Below are positions 28,393 through 39,130 of a stretch of DNA of 64,000 nucleotides, piece by piece (the first letter of the stretch is position 1; each line of letters opens with the position of its first letter). Below the pieces are notes generated by a model. The model made no database searches, had not been told where the DNA came from, and worked only from the letters and a program-made list of their open reading frames with translations. The position numbers and the translations under genes were made by a program. This DNA is from Symbiodinium microadriaticum (Eukaryota > Sar > Dinophyceae > Suessiales > Symbiodiniaceae). The stretch is taken from contig LSRX01000177.1 of NCBI GenBank assembly GCA_001939145.1, positions 229,839 through 293,838 of the forward strand, given 5' to 3'.

Positions 28393-30160
28393 ATACTTAG
28401 GCCCTAAACATTGAAGCGGAATGGGGTCTCGGGAGCGAATGCCACACATCTACGTGTCTGCTTTTAAAGTTTCAACGGCGCAGAAAGAGTCATTGTAAAC
28501 TCGCCTCCAAACCACATCCTACAAATTCTGGGAACAGGACTTCACCCCGCATTAGAAACTCGCTGCTCAGAGCAAAACCTCCAACATTGTGAAGCAAACC
28601 CTGTGCACATGCGGAAGCTTCTGCGCATCCCATCGAGGAACTAACTAAAACGAAGCTGATGAACTCTACGTGCGACTCATCTCTGACCCTTTGGCCCAAA
28701 GCCCGGAGACACCCCAAAGTGCCAACACCCTCCTAAACCCTGAACCCTAATCGCTTGAGACCTATGCCCCCAAACCTTGAACCCTAACTTGCAAACACCA
28801 ACCCCTAAACTCCAAAGCCCCCAAAACCCAAACCCCAAAAAAAACCTTATCCCTAAACCTGCCCTGAACCGACTGGCCTGTGCCCTGCCACCAGGGATCC
28901 AGGGCCAGCCAGGTCCTCCGAGCTGGCGTGCTTAGGGTTTGGGGGTTTAGGGTTTAGGGTTTGGGGTTTAGGGTTTAGTGTTTGGGGTTTAGGGTTTAGG
29001 GTTTGGGGTTTAGGGTTTAGTGTTTGGGGTTTAGGGTTTGGGGTTTAGGGTGTGTGTATAGTGTGTTCGCGGTTGCTGCGTTTCTCACTGTAGGAATAGG
29101 GGAACACCCACCTATCGCGCGCTTGCGTCAGCATGTAGGCCTGGCAAATGGAGGTCGGAAAGGAAAGGCGCCGAGCTAGCGCTTTTTTTGTTTTAACCGC
29201 GCAGGGTCTGCGACTTCGCGGGAAATCTAGGGCCAGGAACCCCCAGGTCCCTGCATTCTTGTTTAAGCTAGCTTGGGGTTTAGGGTTTAGGGCTTTAGGG
29301 GTTTAGGGGTTTAGGGGGTTTAGGGGTTTAGGGGTTTACGGTTCAGGGTTGAGGGGTTTAGGGGTTTAGGGTATAGACCGTCCTGAACTACACCCCAGAC
29401 AACCCCAGGCCAAACCAACAGGGTGATTAGCGGGCCACTGCAGCCTACCCAGAGACTTTGCCCTCCCTCACCGTTCTGACGGGACGGTGTTCTGGGATTT
29501 GGGGTTTAGGGGTTCAGGGTTTAGGTGTTTTGGGATTTGGGGTTTAGGGTTTCAGTGTTTGGCTCACTCAACAGCATACGACAGGCCACGAAAAGGACCC
29601 ACAAAAGCCCCAAAGCAAGTTAACCCATGTGCTTTATGTAACATTAGACTAAAGTGCGTTCTCTTTTTCGTACCTCTACATCCAGCTTCCAGTTCCACCA
29701 TAAGCCTCGCCTTTCCCGGAGCAACCGCAAGTTTCCAAAACCCTGCAAAAACCATTTACAACCCCTATCTTAAGTTAAATGCTACTCATGGCACGTACCC
29801 AACCCGAAACCCTAAAGCGTAAGGGAAAACCTCAGCCCCTGCAGCTCGATCGTTCTATGCTGAGGCGCTCGGGCCGCAGCTTTTTGGTTCAGGCTTTATA
29901 GGAGTTTAGGGGTTTGAGGCTTAAGGGTTTCGGGGTCTAAGGATTTGGGGTGCAGGGTTCACGGATAGGATCTTGGGTAGAGCTTCGGGTGTAGGGTCCG
30001 AAAGGATCCACCCATTTCCACCTAGCTTGTGCGGACGGCAGGGGCTTGTAGTAAGGTTGAGGAACTGGTGTTTCATTTGGCTTTAGCCTTGGCGAATTGA
30101 TGATGGAACCTGGCGACGTCAGAGGTAGAAGACAGAAGCCCGAAGAACCAATAGGTTAAG
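28393..30160. repeat. Telomere-like repeat zone 5 and unique DNA
   Basis: Unique sequence runs to about 28725, with CCCTAAA variants at 28730-28865. TTTGGGGTTTAGGG blocks occur at 28930-29055, 29275-29375 and 29490-29560. ORFs at 29487 and 29564 lie over repeats and lack domains. Confidence 0.6.
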
Positions 30161-30167
30161 AGTTTAC

Positions 30168-30268
30168 CTTAACCCCAAATAACCTACCTTTTTAAGGACT
30201 TAGATAAAGAAATCATAAGAAGGAACCCTAAAAAGGTAGGTTCTTTCGGGTCCAGGTAGGGATTAGGG
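30168..30268. mobile_element. Hairpin element family G, complete copy
   Basis: Starts TTACCTTAACCCCAAATAAC and has facing arms AACCTACCTTTTTAAGG and CCTAAAAAGGTAGGTT. A reverse-complement partner lies at the gap edge (16148). Confidence 0.6.
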
Positions 30269-30424
30269 TACAGGGAATCGTCTTCCTTTGGGCTCGTTAT
30301 TCTCCTGCCCGCGCTCTTCTTGAAGCGGAAGCTCCAGGTGAAGGAGCACAACTCATCTTCTTCGATATAGCTCCTGACACAACGGCTACCATGGCCCTAA
30401 AATACTAGCGGAATGTATCATAAT

Positions 30425-30490
30425 ATCTATGTATGTATATACATATATATATATATATGTATATGTGTGTATATATATATATACATGTGC
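30425..30490. repeat. TATA/TATG microsatellite
   Basis: Alternating TATA, CATA and TGTG, about 65 bp; self-complementary in part. Confidence 0.8.
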
Positions 30491-30715
30491 GAAAAAACTA
30501 TCTAGGGACTATAAGGACTAATGTCTTTGCTCTTTCGCCCTATAGTAGCATTTATCAGGGTTTGGGCGCGGGGTTTGGCATTGTGGGTTTCAACCCTTCA
30601 GAAACACCGGGTAGACTGGGTCACCGTCCTTCTGAATGACCGTTCAGGGGCTTGACGTGTGTGCTGGGGCTTTGCTGCTGAATAGAGGGGTCGGGAAATT
30701 TCCATATACAGTAAT

Positions 30716-30810
30716 TACCCATAGGCTCCTAAGTAGTTCCTTTTTTGGGAGGACCTTATAGGATTATAAATATGAACCACAAAAAGGAACGACTTAGGGG
30801 CCTGTAGGTA
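30716..30810. mobile_element. Hairpin element family A, intact copy
   Basis: 95 bp from TACCCATAGGCTCCTAAGTA to GGGGCCTGTAGGTA. The loop reads GGACCTTATAGGATTATAAA. Ends are bounded by TA. Confidence 0.75.
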
Positions 30811-30965
30811 GTCATAATGTCATATACCCCCCCCCCAACCCTACCAAATACTCGAATTATGGAGGTCCTCGTACTGTGCTATCCCCAACGCGCAGCATCG
30901 CAACCGAAAAGGACCACCGGGATCCCGTGCTCAAAGGTGCTTTTATACCATGGGGGTAGCAGTAA

Positions 30966-31082
30966 CGGAAACTACAGGTGGGGAGTTTAGGGTGTACAGG
31001 GCTTCCATAAGGCTTTCATAGATCTATAGACCTTCTATAAGGCTCCTATAACGGTAACTGCCCACCTGAAAATGTCCTAGAC
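30966..31082. mobile_element. Hairpin element family E, copy 2
   Basis: CGGAAACTACAGGTGGGGAG to ACCTGAAAATGTCCTAGAC, matching 16381-16500 over its length. A third, left-half copy is at 36420-36482. Confidence 0.65.
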
Positions 31083-31191
31083 GGTGGGGTGAAGGTGTGC
31101 AGTCTGCGGCGTCAACTGTCGGGCATGATGGGATTGGATTCTCGAGGCAACTCAGTCTTGAATCACAAATCCTTTTGAGTCGCTTCCCCCT

Positions 31192-31240
31192 ACTTGGAGG
31201 TCCATGGGTAGTTATAAATGGGGTTATAAGTCCCCAAATA
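31192..31240. mobile_element. Hairpin element family D, truncated copy
   Basis: ACTTGGAGGTCCATGGGTAG then TTATAAATGGGGTTATAAG. This is the left arm only; the complete form is at 61717-61834. Confidence 0.5.
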
Positions 31241-31575
31241 TGGCTCAATTACGGTTGCTCACGATTAGAGAGGTGTCGAGCCCCTACAGTGAAGCATTGG
31301 GAGGACACTGCACCCAACAACAGTCGGAGCATGCCATACAGTGGCCACCTACCGCTTAATGCGTCCAGTACCAAGGGTTTGTCCGAGCACAAACGCGACC
31401 CAAGCCCCTGAACCACCAACCCATAAAACCCTAAACCCTGAACCCTAAACCCTAAACATAAACCCAATCAGTGAGCAAACCCGTAGAACCAAAACCTTAC
31501 AGCCTCGACTTGGCCGGTAGCCCCAGCCACTACCGTGGAACAGCTAACCAAGGTTTTGTGAGGCGTGCATGGCTT

Positions 31576-31620
31576 ACTTGGAGGTTCATGGGTAGTTCTA
31601 AGTGGGGTTATAAGTAGGGT
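31576..31620. mobile_element. Hairpin element family D, truncated copy 2
   Basis: ACTTGGAGGTTCATGGGTAG then TTCTAAGTGGGGTTATAAG; left arm only, 384 bp from the other truncated copy. Confidence 0.5.
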
Positions 31621-31970
31621 AACTGTAATTACAAAGCGGTTTTTCATGACTTATTGCCAAGTAATTGTTTTTCAGCCTGACCTAGACAGGCGCTCATACT
31701 CCGTCATGATAAACACAAAACACGCCTACAAACTAACACATCCACAAACCCGAGCAACATCCAAAACGCACAAAAACGCAACCGTCCTCCGCGAGTCTGC
31801 AAGGCATGCGGCATATAAAGTTCGCCTCAGCAAAAAAAAGCAGCGGTTCATAGATAGCCTAAACCCTAAACCCTAAACCGTGGCCAGCATGCCAGAACTT
31901 TTGCCATCTCGTAGCAGACAGTGGGCTCTTTCTGAAGTCTGCGCCGCAATGAGAACTGTCCGAGTTTGAC

Positions 31971-32046
31971 CTACCCAGAGGCTCCACAGTAGGTCCTTTT
32001 CGGGATTACCTTACAGGATCCTAGATATAAACCACAAAAAGGAATT
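31971..32046. mobile_element. Hairpin element, A/C type, right arm degraded
   Basis: CTACCCAGAGGCTCCACAGT then GGGATTACCTTACAGGATCC and CACAAAAAGGAATTGGATCC. The core is preserved but the right arm is lost. Confidence 0.5.
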
Positions 32047-32469
32047 GGATCCTAACAGATATACCCTGAACTTTGATATGGGGCGACAAGCAACAGCAAG
32101 ACGTTTATCACTAAACCTCTTCAACCCCTTGGTGGAGCCGAGAAGCCAAAACCCGTGCATCGGCGTATTGAGCGGTATCCGAAGGGATTCCTGCACCGAC
32201 GGTGTTCGAGGTTATCCGGTTTTCACGCTGTTGCCCCTTCCCCTGCCAGCTCCCGGGACCCGAAACCGACGATTAGGGTTTCGGATTTAGGGTTTATAGG
32301 GTTTAGGAGGCTTCAATCATCAAGCTTCAATCTCAACGCCGCAGACTCCCTGCCCAAGTCCTTAGGCCTATGGCTTACCCCTGGCGACCTAAATCGGGAA
32401 ACCACCCGCAGCCGGAATCCGCAGAAGCGTAGGAGCAGGTAGCTTGCAAGAAACCGCTAGAAGGGGATC

Positions 32470-32563
32470 TACCTACAGTCTGCATTGTACTTCATTTCTT
32501 TGGTTACCTTGTTGTATACCATGGGATCCGAACCAAAAGAAGGAACACACTGCAGAGGGTAGG
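32470..32563. mobile_element. Hairpin element family C, degraded copy
   Basis: TACCTACAGTCTGCATTGTA at the left, core ATACCATGGGATCC, and right arm AAGGAACACACTGCAGAGGG. Pairing remains along much of the arms. Confidence 0.45.
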
Positions 32564-32850
32564 GATGTCCTAGAATTGTGGCAATCTTTTGCTGTCTAAC
32601 GGCTGGATCCTTCATTAAGTTCTTTTATGAATCATTGATGTTGCTTTTACGTTTTGCATTTATGGTCTGTTTCAACCTGTGTGTTAGTGTGGTTTTGCAT
32701 TTTTGCTCTTTGTTTTTTTATGGTTTTATGTTTTCTTTATGGGTTGTTAATGGTGTTGTTATGTTTAAGTTGGTTTTATGCTTTTTGTTTTAAATGTTCT
32801 TTCCGGTTTCGCACTCGCAAACTGTGAGTTGAATGTATAGGTAAGGAATC

Positions 32851-33110
32851 CATACCAAATTCATACAAAATCCATTAGTTCCCGAGAAAAATCTAGGATT
32901 TCCCTACGATTTTCTAACCCGGGCTAACCAAATCGCACCAAAATGAAAATCCTCACAACGTATATAGCATGTATGGATGTATTTTCCTATGATTCTGCCA
33001 GGAACTCCGGGCAAATTCATGCAAAATCCATTACTTCCCTAGAGAACTTAGGATTTTTCCTAGGAGTTCCTATTCCGGGCTGGCCAAACCATCAAGGATC
33101 CATAATCTTA
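32851..33110. repeat. Direct duplication of a roughly 150-bp unit
   Basis: Two diverged copies start at about 32860 and 33010. Both contain ATTCATRCAAAATCCATTA (R is A or G), a TTCCC-GAGA phrase, TAGGATTT and a CCGGGCT phrase followed by CCAA. No coding sense. Confidence 0.5.
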
Positions 33111-33665
33111 TGCACAACAGACTGTCTCAATAGAAGCCTCCAAAGTCCTGAACTCCGAAGCCAAAACCCTAAACCCTGAACCCCAAACCCAAAACCTAAA
33201 GCCCTAAAATAACCCTAACCCCTAAAGCCCTATACCCTTCGGGGGACCTTGTAAAGTGGCGGGATGAAAAAACCTCTCCTTGGCAGTGGGGCTGCGGTTC
33301 AACCGTTTTGGGGTTCGGGGTTCGGGGTTTGGGGTTTTAGGGTTTAGGGTCTTTGGGCTTAGGGTTTGGTTCAACCGCTCAGGATTGCTCAGGATCGATG
33401 CAAGGACGTCGGGGTTTGGAGTGAGGGGTTAGAGGGTCAAGACTTCACAAGGTTGTTATGGGGGTTTAGATACTAGAACCGGTCCAAGGGGGAACCAACC
33501 AAAAAAAACACACACACACACACATGTGTACATACCAGTATCTATATCTGCAATCGATATCTATATCACCTATATCTATAATCTCTATTTCTAGCTTCTG
33601 GCTTCTGGATACAAGCATTAATCTATGTCTCGATGGTTGATGGACTCAAAATGTGCACTACGGTT
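33111..33665. other. Telomere-like phrases and microsatellite, no gene
   Basis: CCCTAAA variants at 33160-33240, TTTAGGG/GGGGTT at 33300-33370, a CA run at 33508-33524, and TATATC-type degenerate repeats to 33600. Confidence 0.5.
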
Positions 33666-33760
33666 GATGATACAAAATCCTGCATCACTCATAATAACGA
33701 ATGTACCATAATTCCCATAGTTTAGGGTCCTTAAGGTAATGCAGGATTTACATCATCAGC
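33666..33760. mobile_element. Hairpin element family F, copy 2 (best preserved)
   Basis: TGATGATACAAAATCCTGCA on the left and its mirror AATGCAGGATTTACATCATCA on the right, about 20 bp pairing. The loop contains TACCATAATTCCCATAG and TTTAGGGTCCTTAAGG. Confidence 0.65.
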
Positions 33761-34085
33761 AGTACTTAGTAAGCCTTACGGAAGCTCCTCTCTGGCTTGC
33801 GAATCACATGGGCTTCCGGAATAGTTTGGCTCTGTGACTAAGGACTTAACCCTGCGATCACGCAGCTAATAACACTAACAAAAATAAGAAGAAGAATAAC
33901 AATAAAGCCCATAATCATACTAGCAACCAATAACCGATAACTCAATGGTTGGAAAAATGTAGCACAATATAAAGGAATATGCCAATCAAATGACTTCCCC
34001 CCAAAAAAATGAAGCTTGGGTGCATGAGTGACAGTTCCCATCTGCTTAAAGGCGTTTATAAGCTCGAAGCACCCGACAAAATAGT

Positions 34086-34252
34086 ATAAGCAATAATTAG
34101 AATCAGAATAGGGATTTGGGGAATGTTATACTATAACAAAAAATAAGGAACTCCCCCCAACATAGTATAGGTAGTCATTAGAATAAGGATTTGGGGAATA
34201 ATATCCTATAATTATAGTAAGGACCCCCACAATAGTATAGGTAATTATTAAG
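34086..34252. mobile_element. Hairpin element family J, two adjacent copies
   Basis: Two units of about 85 bp. Each has ATTAGAATA-GGATTTGGGG followed by ATATTATACTATA-like text and CCCCC-ACAATAGTATAGGTAAT at the right. A third copy is at 49813-49895. Confidence 0.55.
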
Positions 34253-35770
34253 TTTACTAAGGCCCCTATATTATCAGCGCGAAAGTCACCCGGAGAACCG
34301 AAGCCCAAGATTGTGCCGAAGCAGAGAGCAGAGGAACAGCTTCCTCGAAGAGATTTGGGGCTCCATTGGCGATTTGGGTTTGGGGTTTGGGGTTTAGGGT
34401 CTGGGGTTTAGGGTTTGGGGTTTAGGGTTTGGGGTTTAGGGTTTAGGGTTTGGGGTCTGGGGTTTTGGGCTCAGGGACGGTCAGTTTCGCTTCCGAGCCG
34501 GGTTTTGGAGCATGTCATCTTCATCCGAGAGGGTGCATCTACAAACGATAAACCTTCAAACCCTAAACCCTAAATCCCAGAAAAGAAAGAGATAGATGGA
34601 TACATATATATATATATATGTGTATATATATATATATTCAAAGTTGATATCCAAGGAGCAGCAGCAGACGGAAGATGGAAACCTTCCGAGATGCGCTGTC
34701 TGCGTTTGTAGCCCACGTGGGAGCTTCTGAGCTTAGGGGCTTAGGGGCTTTGGGCTTAGAGGCTTAGGGCTTAGAAGCTTAGGGGTTAGAGGCCTAGGGC
34801 TTAGGGTTTAGTGGCTTAGGGGTTTATGTTTTAGGGTTAACCCTGACACCTTGAATCCAAGTCCTGGGCGCAAGGACAGCCTCAAAGTTCAAACCGGTAG
34901 CCTGCAGCTGAAACCCACGGAGACCCTCGGGTAGAAGGAAGCAGTGGGATCCATGTGTAGGAGATTCATGACTTCATGCATAAAATTTCAGATGTTTTGG
35001 TTGTTTTTCGGATCTGTCGGGTTCTCTTGCTCTGCTGTTGTTGTTATGGTTGTTGCTGTTGGTGGTGGTTGTTGGTTGCGTTGCTGTTGATTATTTGTAG
35101 GAGTAGCACTGTACGGGACGGCCGGGGCTGCAGCAGGCACTGTTTATATTCAGATCCCATGCTCCCTAAAACCCAAATTCTGGACAACAGAATACGGCAC
35201 CTCAAATGCGGTTGCCCTGTCGGGGCGCTGTGTACATAGTACATAATATCTATCTATCTATCGATCTATCGATTTATCCATCTATCTATCCATCTATATA
35301 TCTATCTATAAACCATAATCATAACATACACATAACATCTATCTATAGATAAAAACCATAGTCATACTATATCCACAGAATATAAGTAGCCGAGGCCTTC
35401 CACACAATGTTCAGCTCCGACAGTCGGCGCAGTGCGCGCGACACCACCGCGGCGCGGCCCAGGCTTTGATGGTCGAGGCCTCGACTGTTCCAGGGCAACC
35501 CCTGTACTACACTTAAGTAGCCCCTAAACCCTAAATCGTATCCAGTAATTATATACCCTACACTTAAGTATGCCCTAAACCCTAAACCCCAAAGCCTATG
35601 CACTATATACCCTACATTTAAATCGCCCCTAAACCCTAAATTCTGAGCCCTATGCACTATATACCGTGCACCTAGTCTTAAGTAGCCCCTAAATGCACAT
35701 ATAGGACATGAGGTTGAATGATTATTTGCGGCTTCGGATATATCGGACAGGACCTAACATAGAATGCCCA
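34253..35770. other. Mixed repeats and unique DNA, no gene
   Basis: TTTGGGG/TTTAGGG at 34375-34460, TATA microsatellite at 34600-34635, GGCTTAGGG units at 34730-34830, TATC microsatellite at 35250-35350. Three copies of a unit of about 60 bp at 35510-35690 share TATACCCTACACTTAAGTA and GCCCCTAAACCCTAAA. Confidence 0.5.
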
Positions 35771-35864
35771 TACCCATAGGCCCCCAAGCAGTTCCTGTTT
35801 CGGATTACCTTATAGGATTCTAAATTTGAATCCCAAAAGGGAACTACTTAGGGGCCTATGGGTA
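35771..35864. mobile_element. Hairpin element family A, intact copy
   Basis: 94 bp from TACCCATAGGCCCCCAAGCA to GGGGCCTATGGGTA. The loop reads GGATTACCTTATAGGATTCT. Ends are bounded by TA. Confidence 0.75.
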
Positions 35865-36481
35865 ATTTCAGGTTTCGCATCTCCTCACTATGGTTTTAGC
35901 AAGTGAGGATTTAGGGTTTAGGGTTTAGGGGTTTAGGGGTTAGCGTTTAGGGGTTTAGGGTTTAGGGTTTAGCAAGTGAGGAGGCCAGAACTGCCCGAGC
36001 AATCATCCGGCTGTTTGTCGGTGACCCCTCCTGGAAGGTAAATTGGACTCGACACTTTTCGTGAACCAGAAACCATAAAGTTAGCGTCTGGCGAGTTCTC
36101 AAAAATGTTTGCACCTTCTTGAGGAAGTCTTGGCGCTTGACAATCCAATAACCCTGAGGTCACCTACCCAAACCCTCTGAACCCTAAACCCTCCGAGCCC
36201 TAAACCCTGCAAACCCTGCACCTAAAACCCTAAACCCTGCCCTAACCCCTACACCTAAAACCCCCTGAGCCCTAACCCCTACACCTAAAACCCCCTGAGC
36301 CCTAAGCCCTACACCTAAAACCCGAAACCCTAACCCCTANACGTTAGCATGCCCAGGGGCTCGCTAGGGTGCGCCCGAGGATGTCCTCGCCGTATTGCCC
36401 AAGGTGGTTTTAGAGTAAGTTAAAGGAAACTACAGGTGGGGAGTTTAGGGTATTTAGAGCTTCTATAAGGCTTCTATAATG

Positions 36482-36562
36482 TTTTGGCGGGATGAAGCCC
36501 TAAGGCTCTAAGGACTCATATTTTAAGGGTTTTGGGCCGAAAGACCATACTTTGTAGGGCTT
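36482..36562. repeat. Repeat family I, copy 1
   Basis: GATGAAGCCCTAAGGCTCTA then AGGACTCATATTTTAAGG, ending TTTGTAGGGCTTTT. AGCCCTA and TAGGGCT at the ends are inverted. Matches 37210-37290, and part of 55215-55285. Confidence 0.55.
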
Positions 36563-37209
36563 TTGGGCCTTTTTGAGCCTTAGGGTTAGGGTAAGCCCCT
36601 AAAGCTAGGCCCTAGACCCTAAAGCTATGAGGGGATCTCCTGAGGTGTATTCTCTTTGCAGCGTTCTGCATATGGGATAAGCTCGATATCCCTAAACCCT
36701 AAACTACGGGAACCCCGTAACCTTATACCTGAAACCCTAAAACCTAAACCCCTAAACCGTAACCACTAAACCAGTAACCTCGGACCCCTAAACCCTAATC
36801 CCTAACCCCCAAACCCCTAAACCCAAAGTCCTAAGCCCCTAAACCCCTATAAACCCTAAACCTCTATAACCCCTAAACCCTAAGCCCTTACCCCCAAACC
36901 CTAAACCCTAAAGCCTAAACCCCAAACCCCAAACCCTAAACCCTAAACCCTAAGCCCCTAAACCCCTAAAGCCTAAACCCCCAAACCCTAAACCCCTGTA
37001 CCCGGCTGTTCAGACCTCACAGGCGCCGACGGTAGGTTTCAGGGCCCTTTCCTGACCTACAATAATCCTTGGCTGACTTCTGAACGCCTACAGAAAGTTA
37101 AACTTTTGGCCTCTTTATCATAGTTCACATAGAAAGCCCGAGAAGTTAAAGTCCCAAGAGCCAACCAGAAGAGCACCAATAAACGGAGACTCGGGAAGTC
37201 GCTCCGTTT

Positions 37210-37290
37210 TGGAAGGATGAAGCCCTAAGGCTCTAAGGACTCATAGTTTAAGGATTTTGGCCCAAAGACCATGCTGTGTAGGGCTTTTGA
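37210..37290. repeat. Repeat family I, copy 2
   Basis: Same phrases as 36482-36562 with about ten differences by eye. 728 bp separate the two. Confidence 0.55.
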
Positions 37291-37370
37291 GGGCGATGAA
37301 GGGTTTTGGGGTTTAGGGATTCAAGACAAGATGCAGGGATTCAGGGTTTATAAGGGTTTTAAAGTGCAGG

Positions 37371-37860
37371 GGTTTAGGGCTTAGGGTATTTAGGATGGAG
37401 GGGGTTTGGGTTTAGGCTTTTAAGATGAAGGGTTTTTAATAAAGTTTTAGGGTTTAGGGACGAGGATGAAGGCGTTGAGGGTTTAGGATGAAGGAGCTGC
37501 TGAACGAAAGCTTGTATTTGCGGTACTTCCTCGTGAGTTGATTTCTTGGGTGCTTGCAGTGCGCTCCGTTGTGTGGGAGGCCGCATTGAAGTACGGGTAT
37601 CAGATCTTAGTCGATTTCTGGCCCGGAGGGGCATCACCTGAACTGGACTTGCAAGGACCATGGGGCTTGCGGCGTGCGAACTTTGATCGAGGCTGTGTGG
37701 TTGAGCCTCAAGGCCCATTATCACGCAGCCTAAACCTAAACCTTAGTGATGACGGCAAGCCGCGCCGGCATTCATTAATCACAAGGCCTCACTGAAACTT
37801 ATATCAGGAGATGTGCCTGTGAACTACATGGCAACCTTGCTGAGAACCGCGCTTCCTGCT
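37371..37860. other. No supported gene
   Basis: TTTAGGG-like text is followed by unique DNA. The 85-codon plus ORF (37538) and 116-codon minus ORF (37374) overlap and neither has a domain. Confidence 0.4.
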
Positions 37861-37861
37861 G

Positions 37862-37964
37862 ATGAGATACTAAATCCTGCATTACCTTAAGGACCCTAAA
37901 CTATGGGAAACATGGTAGAATCCTTATCATTCCTTATCATGGATAATGCAGGAAATAGATCATC
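37862..37964. mobile_element. Hairpin element family F, copy 3 (reverse orientation)
   Basis: ATGAGATACTAAATCCTGCA at the left, GGATAATGCAGGAAATAGAT at the right, with GGACCCTAAACTATGGG inside, so the loop is reversed relative to 33666-33760. Confidence 0.6.
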
Positions 37965-39130
37965 AACCCTAAACCCTAAACCCTATAAACCCTAGACCCT
38001 CAACCCCAAACCCTGAACCGTCAACCGTAGTCTTGGTAATCATCTAGGCCCCTACGTTAGGCATGGAGCCTTGCTTTCTGCAGGTCCTCATCGAGAAGGA
38101 GCAGCAGCCAGGGAGAGTCGCTCGAGGGCGCGTACCTGAGAATTTGTCTCATAAACTTTAGGTTTAGGGTTTAGGGTTTAGGGTTTAGGGTTTAGGGTTT
38201 GGGTTTAGGGTTTAGGGTTTAGGGTGTCGGTTTAGGGTTTGGGTTGAAAGCCAAACCCCCAAAGCAGCAATCCATAGGGTTTATAGGGTTTAGGGCCAGA
38301 GTGCGTTAGGGCTTTAGGGTGCAGGGGTTTGCAACCTCTCAGCTGGCTTCAGGCTCATTTCTGGAGGCTGGGTTTTGCTGTTCATTGGACAACCGACTCA
38401 ATCGCCGATGCAGAACGATGATGCCGGAAAGCAGACCGCAGAATTGGCCTGAGTTCAAACGGTTGGCCCCACGCTCTAAACCACTTTAGATCTAAATCTA
38501 GGCCCTGCCATGTTAATAAGTCCAAAATCGAATTGAAGCAACCTAAACCCCCAAACCCTAGCCTAAACCCTAAACCCCTCAAACCCATGAGCCCCCCATG
38601 CTCAGAACGAGGAATGCGCATCGTCTGCTGGATACCGGGCAGGCAAGCAGCTTTGGCGCGCTCTTCCGCACAGATCGCGTGAGCCTGGAGATGTGGCCTA
38701 AACCCTAAACCCGAAACCGCTTCATTCGTGGTCCCCGGGCCCCGTACCCTGGAGGGTTGAGGGTTAAGGGTGTCCGAAGAAAGCTGTGCGCCGGAGGGCT
38801 TTCGTGCTCAGAAAACCTAAACCTTAAACCCCTAAATCCTTAACCCTAAGCCCCTAAATCCAAAGCCCTAAACCCCTAAACCCTAAACCCTAGACGCTTA
38901 AATCCTAAGCCCTCAACCACGCCTGCCACCGAAGTCGTACTTGGGGGTCCCCCAGCGGATCGGCTTTGCTTTGGGCCCCGCCTTCGCAGCTTTTGGAAGG
39001 CCCTAAAACGGGCCTTTCAGGAGGTTTAGGCGTTTTTAGGGTTGAGGGTTTAGGGGATTTCAGGGGCACGATTTAGTGCGTTTTGTAGTTTAGAAGAGTT
39101 TGAAACGGCTCGGGCACTTCTGAGTTGCAC
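37965..39130. repeat. Telomere-like repeat zone 7
   Basis: CCCTAAA at 37966-38010; six near-perfect TTTAGGG copies at 38160-38205, one of the cleanest arrays in the window; CCCTAAA variants at 38540-38585 and 38815-38910. No gene. Confidence 0.7.

Larger units (their letters stand above)
31241..32850. other. Mixed unique DNA and short repeats, no gene
   Basis: Short CCCTAAA blocks at 31425-31455 and 31860-31880. Two diverged A/C-type hairpin fragments are listed separately. The T-rich stretch 32578-32795 gives a hydrophobic 71-codon ORF, which is a composition effect. Confidence 0.45.
35865..37370. repeat. Telomere-like repeat zone 6
   Basis: TTTAGGG at 35910-35970 and CCCTAAA variants at 36170-36340 and 36695-36995. 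One N at 36340. A family E left half is at 36420-36482. No gene. Confidence 0.6.

Noticed and set aside
32578..32793. 71-codon hydrophobic ORF that looks like a membrane protein
   Set aside because: The DNA is T-rich throughout, which gives Phe/Leu/Val in any frame; no homologue or start context.
33838..34041. 67-codon minus ORF with a hydrophobic C-terminal stretch
   Set aside because: Single short ORF between repeat elements without a recognised motif.
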